Positions 43,051 to 53,253 of a DNA stretch of 64,000 bases are shown piece after piece. Numbering within the stretch: position 1 is the first letter of the stretch; the number at the start of each line of letters is the position of its first letter. The notes beneath the pieces are model-generated. The model searched no databases. It worked only from the letters and a program-made list of their open reading frames with translations, and was not told where the DNA came from. This DNA comes from Opeltia flavorubescens (Eukaryota > Ascomycota > Lecanoromycetes > Teloschistales > Teloschistaceae), in assembly GCA_000442125.1 (NCBI GenBank), contig KE546981.1, positions 1-64,000 of the forward strand, in the 5' to 3' direction. Both the position numbers and the translations under genes were made by a program.

Positions 43051-45131
43051 ATGAGCAAACGAAGTACTGCGATCTCCTTGTCAGACCTGTCAAGTCGTAC
43101 ATCCTACCAAGAAGTCGAGAATCCCGCTGACAATCCCTTTGACGATTCGTCTCGAACACACGGTCGCGACGTCTACAATCCCGTGATCAATCCCCAAGAG
43201 AATCCTCTGGTCAAAGAAGACGAAGCTTACGGCCAGAAACGAATATTCACCGAACCTTCACTTTACAATCGCTATGTCACAGACTCGTGGGGTCTGGAGA
43301 TCGCTGGCTGGCTTGCCGCCACCCTCATGCTCGCTGTCTTGGTGGCACTTCTAGGCAAGTATAACAACCATGCTCTGTCCGAGTGGAAATCTCGTCTGTC
43401 TTTGAACACCATCATTGCCGTTCTGAGTCAACTCATACAAGCATGTCTCCTACTTCCAATAGCCAAGGGCATAAGTCAACTACAGTGGCTATGGTATCGA
43501 GAGAAGAGGCCGCTGGAAGACATGGCCTACTTCGACGATGGGAGTAGAGGCATCTTCGATAGTCTAGTTCTGCTATCAAAACGCTACACGAGCATCCTTG
43601 TCTGGTTAGGCGTTATTCCCATGGTCCTGCAAGCTTTCATCGGTCCGTTCGCTCAGCAGGCTCTGTCGTTGCCGGAGAGGCAGATACATCGAGGCAGTGC
43701 CACCATCCCTCGAGTTCTTTTCTATGATTCATTCGCTACGAGCCAGGGCAACGACGTCACGTATGGTGATGACACGGAGCCTGATGTGTCACCTTCGATG
43801 AGATTGGCGATCGCCACTGGCCTACAACAGGAGGGTATCAGTCACTCCGAAGTCAAAGGTTATAGTAGTACTGGGAACAGTTCCTTTGACCCTTTTACCT
43901 CGATGGGTGTCTGCGCCTCGGTCGAGGATGTATCATCGACCATCATCACCGATTGCCAGGAAGGTAAAGGTCAGAGTGGTGATACAGTCAGTGATGACAA
44001 GTGCAATGCGACCGTACAGGGTCTACGCGACAACAAACCCTACGATTTTCTGTCGACACATATGCCCGACCAGAATGGCGACACTCTCTGGGTCCGTGCC
44101 AGCAAGTACAAAACGCAGGATTACCGAAGTTATCAAGACAGCGACAAAACATTACTGGAGTTCTATGTCATTTACCTACCCGATCTCAGCGTCATAGATG
44201 TTGAAGACACAGAGGCTATAATCCCCTACGGCGATGGAAACCTTCAAGCTTTGAAAGGAACCTTGAGCCTCTGCGCCTACACCTTCAATTCATCCATAGA
44301 ATTCGGCGTCACAACGACATCGGTCCTGAAGCAAGACACAGACCTCAAGTGGGGAAATGGCGTCGTGGACATGAACGGTACGGAACCCAACGGCCTCGTT
44401 GCGCCGCTGCCAGATAGTCCAGACACTCTTTTCATGGACCCCGAGACCATGACCGGGATAAATGCTCTGCTGGAAGGATCGACATTCGACGGCACCGCCC
44501 AGATGAAGAAACAACAGGAGTACAACTCTACCGCTAACACAGTCACTAATTTCGGCGTAAATAGATACTCGACATTGGCATCTAAAGCAATAGCGATTCA
44601 TCTGTATAATAAAGAGACTATGACCAAGGTTACAGATGGTGTAAAAGGCTTGTCGGAGCTTCTGGACAACGTAGCGATAAGCATGACGAATAGGTACGTT
44701 CCCTCGATAAGGTCCTAGATATCCACATATCTTTCAACGTTCGTTTTGCAACAACTAACCGTATCCCATTGCATTTTAGTCTCCGTACCAGTAGCATTTA
44801 CCCCCTTAACCAAACCGCACAAGGCACCACCTACGAAGTATACTTCGACGTCTCATGGCCATGGCTCATTGTACCAATCCTAAGTGTTCCTCTCACGATC
44901 CTCTTCCTCGGAATCGTCATCTTTGCCGGAAGACGCCATCACATCCCAGCATGGAAAACCTCCACACTCGCGTCATTACAAGCCTTAAATCCGAATGTAC
45001 GAGCTGCACTGGGAGATGGGATCTCAAGACAGAGCGAAATGAATAAAAGGGTGATTGAGGAAGAAGGGGCGCAGGGTGTGAGGTTAAATGTGCTTGATCG
45101 ACAGCAAGGGAAGTGGGAGCTAGGTAGCTGA
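43051..45131 (+). CDS. DUF3176 multipass membrane protein
   Basis: Two exons, 43051-44693 and 44780-45131 (664 residues). After a polar cytosolic N terminus come three membrane segments: LEIAGWLAATLMLAVLVALL, LNTIIAVLSQLIQACLLLPI and ILVWLGVIPMVLQAFIGPF. Between the second and third lies QLQWLWYREKRPLEDMAYFD, the DUF3176 signature region. A long ectodomain with scattered Cys and Asn-glycosylation sites follows, then a final helix (WPWLIVPILSVPLTILFLG) and a short tail with PAWKTSTLASLQ. The intron sits between SMTN and LRTSS, just before the last ectodomain segment. Plasma-membrane location is likely; molecular function is unknown. Confidence 0.92.
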
Positions 45132-45379
45132 CAGTAGTGGTATGCAAGCATTTGTTTTGACTGCTTTAGATGCGATGCCTTGACAAATGTCGTCCATCAT
45201 AAGTATTCCGATGCCTCCATAAAACTTGAGACCATGATATCCGAATTTGACGCTCATTGTCATCGAGTGTCAGCCTCAGGCTGCACCCTGTGTTAACGAG
45301 TTCTCCTAAACCCCGCAGTTTCCGAATCCGCTTGCTTCCCCCACCTTAACCTCTTTGACACCTTTCAAACTTGAACAGC

Positions 45380-46180
45380 ATGTCGGAGCATCATGATCCA
45401 GCCAAGCAAGCCCCACAAATCCAACAACCAAGGGAGTCCAATCCCCAAGAATTCACCCCATTCCCATTTCTCAGCCTTCCGTTCGAAATACGACTTGAAA
45501 TCTACCGCCTATGCTTGACCAACAAATCTCCACTATTCATCATATCCAGCATTCCCAAGCCCGACAATAGTAGACCAGTACAATGGTCAGGGAGAAGCGA
45601 GGACGATGGCATCCAAAACGTAAACCTCCTCCGCATCAACAAGAATATCTATCGAGAAGCCCTACCCGTTCTCTACAGCCTCAATACCTTCCACTTCAAC
45701 CGCTGGGTTCAATTTTGCGATTTCACTGATCATATAAACCGCTCAAGCATCCCCCTAATCCGCAAGGTAGAGATCGCATTTCCGCTGATCGGCCGCGATT
45801 GCGACGCCGAGGTACCTACTTCTTACTTCCAAGAGAGGGCGTTGCAGAAGAGTCTTGCGATCCTCAAGTCCTTTGACGGTCTACAGAGTCTGAGACTCAT
45901 TTTAAGACAGGATCTCATGACCTGCGATATCGAGCTCCTGCGGACGATTAACAGGGCGGGATGTAATAAAGGATGTCGCATAGAGCTAAGGGTAGAGAAA
46001 GCAAGGATATATATCATTGACAGTAGTAGGCCTCGTCTGATATACTTTGCTGTCGCAAGCGAAATGCAGAGTTGGGGATGGAAGATATCGGGGGATTGGG
46101 AGCTGGTTGATAAGCACCATCGCTTTTGGGATGAACGGCAGTGGGTAGAATGGTTGCGCCAGGGTGAGAAGGCGTCCTGA
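45380..46180 (+). CDS. F-box-like/2EXR-type protein, tandem copy 1
   Basis: A single exon of 266 residues from the ATG at 45380. The N-terminal motif FPFLSLPFEIRLEIYRLCLT resembles the F-box-like start of fungal 2EXR-type proteins. It is followed by LLRINKNIYREALPVLYSLN, a strongly conserved element of that group, then a segment of alternating strands and helices (IRKVEIAFPLI, LQSLRLILRQDLMTCDIELL) and a C terminus with EMQSWGWKISGDWELVD and WVEWLRQGE. First of three paralogues on the same strand. Function is unknown; the fold suggests protein interaction. Confidence 0.85.
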   Translation: MSEHHDPAKQAPQIQQPRESNPQEFTPFPFLSLPFEIRLEIYRLCLTNKSPLFIISSIPKPDNSRPVQWSGRSEDDGIQNVNLLRINKNIYREALPVLYSLNTFHFNRWVQFCDFTDHINRSSIPLIRKVEIAFPLIGRDCDAEVPTSYFQERALQKSLAILKSFDGLQSLRLILRQDLMTCDIELLRTINRAGCNKGCRIELRVEKARIYIIDSSRPRLIYFAVASEMQSWGWKISGDWELVDKHHRFWDERQWVEWLRQGEKAS

Positions 46181-47215
46181 CTGTGGCCCATTAGCGTTGC
46201 CTAACATCGGCCCGAGTTTCGAATGCTGGAGTTGACATAAGATGGGTTTGGGCAAAATTTACTTGGATGAGCACCAGGGGCTCTTCTACGGTCAATTTCC
46301 CTCACAGGTGATATATGAATGAAACTTCAATTCTGATGCACCGTGTGATGGATATGAAGTACATCGTCATTACACTCAAGAACTAGTCAACCATTTAGAT
46401 GGACCATGTGATGGAGAATTATGTCTCTGGAGCTATGGGTTTTTGTATGCTGTTGCTGAAACGTCATTCAGTTTCTCCCTCTTGGCAGCTTAATTTAATA
46501 GTCATAAGTTTAACAGATCCTTCCTCGCCCTTGCCGATAAAAATGCCAGAAAATTGCGATTAAATTGAAGAATGTTCGATGTCCATGGTTATATTTCCGT
46601 TTTTACAGCTTTCTCGCGGAGATCCGATTTACCGGTTACGCTTACTCAGCGAATTATCACTCGACGTCAAATCATTCAAAGACTACGGGATGGGAAGTGT
46701 GAGTTCAAATTATGGTGATCGACAACATGGGCAATGAGAGATTGCGAGCTGATAAGGATGATCATCAAGTGACGCCAAAGAGCCATCTCTGTGAGCATCT
46801 AGAACAATGCATCCTTAAGTCATCCGAGGTTGAGCAAGCCCTGGGGCAGCGAAAAGGGGGAATGGAGACGAACACGATACCTGGATTCTTAACCAAAGTC
46901 TACTAGAGATTAACATAAAAGCTACCCACGCATTTATAGTAGTGCTTCCGATCTTCAGCACCAGATATATCCCGGAGAGTTACGAGGTAGTCGAGGGATA
47001 GCACTCATTGATGGAGTAGCAATTCCAGTAGTATTTGAGTGCCGAGGCGCACTATATTCACTAGTCTTGCTAGGGTCCTAGGCAAGCCTGGAGGTTGAGC
47101 CATCGAATCTTGGCGCTTAGTCAGCCTCCTTTCGATCCCGGATCGGCTTAGCCTCACCACCCAACTTTCAAAGGTTCCCTCCGTCATAAGCCGGTCCTCG
47201 GTGTCTTTACTAACA
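46181..47215. other. Intergenic, 1.0 kb; no supported gene
   Basis: The spacer between the first two paralogues. A 64-codon frame at 46,712-46,906 has no recognisable content. Confidence 0.5.
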
Positions 47216-47980
47216 ATGTCAGGATGTAAAGCTTTCTCTATGAATCCTCCGAAGAACAACAGCCCGTTTCCGTTCCTCAGTCTTCCCACCGAATTACGAC
47301 TCGAAATTTACAGGCTATGTTTCACCAGTAAAGTAGCGCTGAATATAGAATGCTTCGAAGATTATCGTCGTTTAAGGAGGAAGAGGCCCAGGTTTAGATC
47401 TATAGATTATACTCGTCTTCGGCTTCATCACCTTCCTATTGATAAACCTGCTATCGGTGTAAGCCTATTGCGCGTCAATCGCAGCGTTTACAAAGAAGCT
47501 GCACCGATCTTCTACGGCCTCAGCAACTTTGAGTTTCGGGGCGATCGTTGCTGGGAAGCTCTTGATTCCTTCCGAAGTAACCTAAACCAGGTATTCCAAT
47601 GCGCCGTCCGCGATATCAACATCTCTTTCCCCGAAATTCACGAAGGCCCTTTTGAAGATTCCGCCGCTAGTCGCCGGAATACATCCCTAGACATTCTCAA
47701 GTCATTCTGCAATCTACGAGACTTAACCTTCGTCGTTTCGGTAGATATTATGACTGGTGATATCCCGTATCTACGGGCGCTCAATGCCATACTGAACAAG
47801 AATTGCCGCGTTAGAATGGACATAACACTCCCTAAACGGTACTCCAAATATCGCAATTGCAATAAGCAAGTCATATTCAGCTGGGACGCTCTGGCGGAGA
47901 TGCAGCAGCAATTCGGTTGGAAAATGGAAGGCGCCTGGGAGCTAGTCGACCACCATCATCCCCTTTTTCGGCACTTATAG
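47216..47980 (+). CDS. F-box-like/2EXR-type protein, tandem copy 2, C-terminally truncated
   Basis: A single exon of 254 residues from the ATG at 47216. It shares FPFLSLPTELRLEIYRLCFT, LLRVNRSVYKEAAPIFYGLS, ILKSFCNLRDLTFVVS and FGWKMEGAWELVDHHHPL with its neighbours. The frame stops at 47978-47980 (TAG). Reading past this stop gives RWQQWLHQDE and then another TAG at 48011-48013, which matches the C-terminal W-x-x-WLRQ end of copies 1 and 3. The stop is therefore a late nonsense change removing about eleven residues. The rest is intact and may still work. Confidence 0.83.
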   Translation: MSGCKAFSMNPPKNNSPFPFLSLPTELRLEIYRLCFTSKVALNIECFEDYRRLRRKRPRFRSIDYTRLRLHHLPIDKPAIGVSLLRVNRSVYKEAAPIFYGLSNFEFRGDRCWEALDSFRSNLNQVFQCAVRDINISFPEIHEGPFEDSAASRRNTSLDILKSFCNLRDLTFVVSVDIMTGDIPYLRALNAILNKNCRVRMDITLPKRYSKYRNCNKQVIFSWDALAEMQQQFGWKMEGAWELVDHHHPLFRHL

Positions 47981-48603
47981 AGGTGGCAACAATGGCTGCA
48001 CCAAGACGAGTAGAGGAGGGTCAATTCAGGCGTGTTGGAGCTGCCTGATTGTATGTCTAGGGGATTTGACCTGGGTACACAATAGAGAAATTCTTGCAGC
48101 AAAATTGCACCACAGAGAATTCAAACAACAGCATTCATTCTAAAATCTATTTCGCGCGGCGCAAATATGAGGGCTATACATCCAATAATATCTTGAATAA
48201 GGTTAGAAACGTTCTCTTGGAATTTGACGGCGAATAGCAGCCTTCAGTCGCTCATTTGCAATACCTCTTCTACTCAAGCTATCGGGGGGCTTTGCCGGCA
48301 GACGTAACTTTTTCGACCACCACCAGAACCATTGTGACCGACTTGGATCTCGATATGACAATCCGGATACTCATCAATACTACAGACTCGGAATTTTGAA
48401 TTTTTCCTAGACGACGAACCCGAATGCGCCAAGCAAACGCATTGGGAGCTTCCAATTTACATAAGCATTCTTTATTATGTTTTGTACCCCCTTGCATATC
48501 CTTCCTTTTCTTCCCACCACCTTTTATACCTTCTGTCACAAAGCATCGATTAATGTCATCCCTTTACTTCAGAATCTCGAATGAGTAGAGCCTTGAAGAG
48601 ACA
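47981..48603. other. Intergenic; no supported gene
   Basis: It begins with the short read-through remnant of copy 2. Otherwise nothing is recognised. Confidence 0.5.
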
Positions 48604-49410
48604 ATGGCTACATTTCCATTTCTCAGTCTTCCTCCCGAAATCCGACTCGAGATCTATCGGCTATGCCTACGCAGTGAGTCCCCGCTGAATGTCGAGTCTT
48701 TCGAGCATTGCCTGATGCTCAAGCGACCACTATACAAACCGGCAGCCTATCATGACATTCACTTTTCTCTCTCTTGCGGTGACGCAATATTTTTCAATGA
48801 GAATCTGCTTCATGCAAGTCGCCAAATCCATGAAGAAGCTGTACCTATCTTCTACGGCCACAACACCTTCCAATTTCAACGTGAAACCTATTGGAAAGCC
48901 CTTGCCTGCTTCGATAAGCACCTGACGCGGTTATCTCGTCGCGCCGTTAGAGCTATCCATATCGAATTGCCGGCGATCCACGGCGACCCCTCTAGCTTGA
49001 GAACAACCAGAATTTGCCGTCCGACGTTTATCAAGAGCATGCAGATTTCTCGAAGAATTCCGAACCTGCGTGACTTGACCTTGATCGTGAAGGAAGATAT
49101 TATGAGGTGCGATATCCCACTCCTACAGCAGGTTCATGCTGCCGCCGGTACAGATCCCGAAAATCCGCATGTCTTCGTTAAGGTACTCGAAGCTCGGAAA
49201 TTCCATTCAGCCCAAAAGCCTCGGGCAGTGATGATAAGCTCTGAAGCCCTGAGAACAATGCAACAAGAATGGAAATGGGACGTGCAAGGAAACTGGAAAC
49301 TCATATCCAAAGACGACCCATTCCACTACGAAAAAGCATGGAGGACGTGGCTGCGCCAAGAACGAAGAATAGAATCCTACGACGGCATTCCCGACGAATA
49401 TTATCTATAA
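48604..49410 (+). CDS. F-box-like/2EXR-type protein, tandem copy 3
   Basis: A single exon of 268 residues. It starts directly with the domain (MATFPFLSLPPEIRLEIYRL) and so lacks the N-terminal extension of copies 1 and 2. LLHASRQIHEEAVPIFYGHN, AVRAIHIELPAI, NLRDLTLIVKEDIMRCDIPL, TMQQEWKWDVQGNWKLIS and AWRTWLRQERR align with the other two in order and spacing. This is the most complete copy at the C terminus. Function unknown. Confidence 0.87.
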   Translation: MATFPFLSLPPEIRLEIYRLCLRSESPLNVESFEHCLMLKRPLYKPAAYHDIHFSLSCGDAIFFNENLLHASRQIHEEAVPIFYGHNTFQFQRETYWKALACFDKHLTRLSRRAVRAIHIELPAIHGDPSSLRTTRICRPTFIKSMQISRRIPNLRDLTLIVKEDIMRCDIPLLQQVHAAAGTDPENPHVFVKVLEARKFHSAQKPRAVMISSEALRTMQQEWKWDVQGNWKLISKDDPFHYEKAWRTWLRQERRIESYDGIPDEYYL

Positions 49411-49515
49411 TGGCCAATATCACTGTGGAATGAAAAACCGAAAAAATTAAAATGAACACCCAGAATCCAAGAGGTTTCGGCAGATGAAGCAGAAGAAGTG
49501 ACACCATCAACCCTC

Positions 49516-50230
49516 TCACGCCTCATCACCACCCACCCCACCACCACCACCACCAGGCGCCTGCACCCTAACAAGCCCATGCCCCGCCACCATCCCCGCA
49601 ACCTGAACCCGAAAATTAACCTCCCACCCCTCCCTCTCCACATACAGCACATTCCACATCCCCACAAACGCCGCCATAAGCGTCTTATAAGTCATCTTAC
49701 TCCTCCCCCCCTCCGTCCTCTGACTATCGATTCTTATGAAACACTTCCCTGGAGGATTTGCGGTGGTGATATATGGGTCATCGCGTGGGGCGAGCCAGTC
49801 GTCGCCGTGGTGGATGACTCGGGCGCGGGACTGTTGGATGCCGTGCCAGATTGCGGAGCCGAGGGGTTTGTCGTCGATGGGGTCGGCGAGGAAGAGGATG
49901 AATTCCATGTCGACGTTTGAGTCGGGGATGGAGTAGTGGAGGATGCGGATGTCGGGGGGAGAGGGGGAGGGGTTTGGTGGTGGGGAGGGGAGTGTGATGT
50001 CAGTGTGGTTGGTTGATCTGTAGAAAGTGCTATATTGTCAGGATTTGTACTTGCACTTTCTTTTCTATTCATTACCTTTTCGCTGAGTAGTTCCACAGAT
50101 ATTCCGTATTCGTGGCGTTAGCGTGTGGATACGCGGCCTCATGAGCCGCATAATCGATTGGCTTAGCCCATGAAAGGCTGCACTGCAGCAGAAGAAGAAT
50201 ACATGACTTCAATTTCTGGCAGTCTTGCAT
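49516..50230 (-). CDS. Small secreted protein of unknown function
   Basis: Minus-strand exons 50230-50076 and 50017-49516 (218 residues). A 58-bp intron (GTAATG...CTACAG) joins an N-terminal exon with a signal peptide (QKLKSCILLLLQCSLSWA) to a Pro/Ser linker. The following domain contains IRILHYSIPDSNVDMEFILF, SAIWHGIQQSRARVI, MTYKTLMAAFVGMWNVLYV and WEVNFRVQVAGMVAGHGLV. A low-complexity run of Gly codons closes the protein. The pattern of strand, helix and a WNVLYVER helix resembles other fungal secreted families of about 200 residues, but I cannot name it. The 3' end overlaps no other gene; copy 3 of the F-box-like array is convergent. Confidence 0.75.
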
Positions 50231-51056
50231 ATGGTGTCTAGCAATTCTTGAATGTACTAAGGCTATTCTTGGTTGGTCTGCGGAGCTCGAAATGTTTTCA
50301 TGTTGGTCTGGGTATACGACAGCAGAATGTCAACTGTCATGCGCAAGAACAAATCTCGATCTCATCCCAGAGATCTATTGGACGCACACCGTGTTCTTTA
50401 TCAAAGGGTCCTCTCAGGGTCTTAGTCTTTTTGCGCACCAATCGCGCCATTTTTGGGGGAGCTTTGTCACAAGGGTTTGCAATTAAAGATGCAAATCTAC
50501 AAGTGATATCCAATATTCGTTGGGAATTGTTTGACTTAAATACTGATCGTTAATGGAGTTTGCGTACTATCGTAGAAAAATCGTTCTCGATACCTCGAGA
50601 TCTGCATTCATGTGTTTCAGTTCTCGCTCTAGAGTCCTGCCCTAGCAAGGAAATGACTTTTTGGGGGGCAGAGCATCTGATGATCGCCAGAGTGAATCAC
50701 AGTCAATTTCGAAAGGTTTCATTCGGTAATGGCGATAATGTAGAAGAAGATGACTTGGATTGGTATAACTTCCAAATGCGCTAGAACTTGTCATCTGGCA
50801 AAGTTGATATGTAGGAAGATTATGGAAAGAAATCAAACGAATGTTCCAGTGTGCATGAGCTATATGTCCAACGGGCATTNACGGAACTTGAGATTACAAG
50901 CTAGAGGTCATGAGCACTGGTATAGGATAAGGATTCACTGGGAAACATCCTCGGGCATTAGCCGCAGTGCCAACATTGTAGTCTTAACAAGATGGCCGAG
51001 CACAAGAGATATATCTACGTTAGATGAAGCATAGAGTTCAGCGTCTTTCCAAATTT
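50231..51056. other. Intergenic; no supported gene
   Basis: Several short frames without recognisable content, and one undetermined base at 50880. Confidence 0.5.
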
Positions 51057-51718
51057 TTATTCGGTTGTTGTTTTCATCGAAGGTATTACATCTCTATCGA
51101 AATGCTGGTCCACTGCGGAAAAGTAATGCGAGTCCACAATAGTTATCCTCATGTACTCCTTATCACCCACCAGCGCCCACCCACCTGCTCGTGCTGTCCC
51201 ACGGGGATTACACCCTTGTATTAGCTGAAGCCCGGTGGATGTGATTGCAGCCCAAGTGCTTGTATCCTCGTTGTGCCTGGCCGGGTCCCAGAAGTCGACA
51301 CGCACTGCGCATTCGGCGGGCTGTTGAAGTGGATAGTATTGGGTTTGGGGGAGATTGTAGCGGTGCGGACTGCTGCCGACTTGACGAAAGCCAGCTACAG
51401 AATAATCGGAGAGTCAGTCTCATGGTTTGCATTTTGAAGTTTTAGAAGGGTAAAGAGCAATAGATATTGTAGCTGAGTCGCGGATCAGAGCGTAGGAAGA
51501 AGTGAATACTAACCTGGGGCAGCGTTTCTAGGGAACAGAAGAAGAGCTTGAGCACAATTCGAGATAGGAGCCATTGCACCAGGTAAACACTCCCATCGCG
51601 GAAAAAAAGAGACGTCTGGCGCGGTATCATTATCCAGCGATTGTGCGTATGAGAACAGAGCGAAGAAACAGGTCCATGAACGTAGTATGATGCTTAAGTA
51701 CATCTGATACTTAATCAT
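51057..51718 (-). CDS. Small secreted protein with conserved Cys
   Basis: Minus-strand exons 51718-51514 and 51394-51057 (180 residues), intron 119 bp. The signal peptide is YLSIILRSWTCFFALFSYAQS; the ATG at 51703 is an alternative start. The mature domain has WECLPGAMAPISNCAQALLL, then after the splice YYPLQQPAECAVRVDFWD, STWAAITSTGLQLIQGC and GGWALVGDKEYMRITI. Four Cys in the mature part probably form two disulfides. The arrangement CLPG...CxxAL...CxVxVDFW...C is one I associate with a frequent family of fungal secreted proteins of unknown function. Confidence 0.8.
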
Positions 51719-53253
51719 GGTACGAGGAGCTAGCGTGCAAATGTAAATCACGAATGATGATCAAATCTGAATATACAGTAACATGGCACGAGGTGAAGTT
51801 GAGGAGCTCGAAACTTTGACGAGGGAATTATCATCTCGCATATTTGGCTCAGCAAATAAGTAGAGGTATAGAGAGGTCAAGCGCTTGGCGCATATCAGGA
51901 GAGCCGATATGCCTGGCTCATACCCGACCATTCTCAGGGTTTTTACAGGTCAAGTCACGGGGAGACGTGAAAGTCCCAAGACATATCGATATCAAGAGAC
52001 GAGTGTTCACTGATGTAATACAGAGTAATTGTTAAAGTGTAGCATAGACAAAAGTGAACTCCGGAACAACTCAAAAAGCATGTTTTACGCTGTGAGTGGA
52101 TATCTCTAGCATTTGAAGGCTGCAAGCCAATGAAACCAACACGTGCCCGCGCGGCAAATCGGCTACTCCATTGGGTTTAGCTCGGTCTGTCAGCTGTTGT
52201 TTCCTCCGGATTTTCATCATCGCATCATACTCGACGTAGCCGCTGAATGTATTTGTCTGGATCTACAAGTCTAGTCTTCTGCCTGTCAAGGCGCATAAAT
52301 TTGAAGATTCTATCATCGTATGACGTGAAGTGATCAATAAGTTCAGGATGGTGGACCTTCGAACCAAATATGAGAATCCACACTCCACCTAACCGACACA
52401 GATGCGACATGAGCTACGCCAGATAATGAATATAAATATATATACCTGGTGCGGATAACACAACTTCGAGCAGTACCCCCACAGCTCCCGCTCTTTCCAC
52501 CCCTATGGTCGGTGGATACCCACCAAAATCCTCCGACAGGCATCCTGATGGAGCCATGGGCTCCAATAAGAATACAATCGGACGAGTACTGGAACCTGCC
52601 TTCTCCACGTGCCGTTTTGTGACGACAATTTTGAATCTATGGATTGTTTGACCAAATGTCGTGTATGAGTTTCAATGGAGACGAGTGGAGATTTGGCAAC
52701 ATCAGCTCTACCCTTATTCCTTACTTTCTGGTGCCTGGAATATTACCTCACAGCGGCTCAAGGGGTGCTAAGATTAGGCAGAGTCAATCATTTGACGATT
52801 TCGTACAATGTTCCCGATGTCAATCTCCGTTCCTGCACCTTTGTTGCTCCTATCATTTCGTCGAGAATTGAACACGAGCAGGAGTCTGCGTGAGAGGCTT
52901 ATCATCCCCTTACCTGCGATGCCCCTCCAAGCCCATTCCGAGACGCCTCGTAGCAAGTCTATATATGCCACCTTAGCTCCGCGAGCTTCCATATTATCCT
53001 ACCCATAACCCTGACTTAAGTGACTGAATCAGCCTCTTAGGGTCTCAAATCTCTGTCCATGCACACAGGCCATGGATCCTGCCTCATCGGACTTGAAATC
53101 GATACGCAGCTTCGATGGTCCACTGTCGATTGACGTATCTGACTGTCTCACAACTGCTAGCAACTTAGCTTTTGGCCTTTCAATGACGCATCCTTAGTCT
53201 TGGCCGCCATTAATCTTGCCTTCCTCAGGGTCTGATTGGCTGTTGCGACAGCA
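51719..53253. other. Divergent intergenic region, 1.5 kb; no supported gene
   Basis: Frames are short and without recognisable content. It should contain promoters for the secreted protein (minus) and the large surface protein (plus). Confidence 0.5.
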
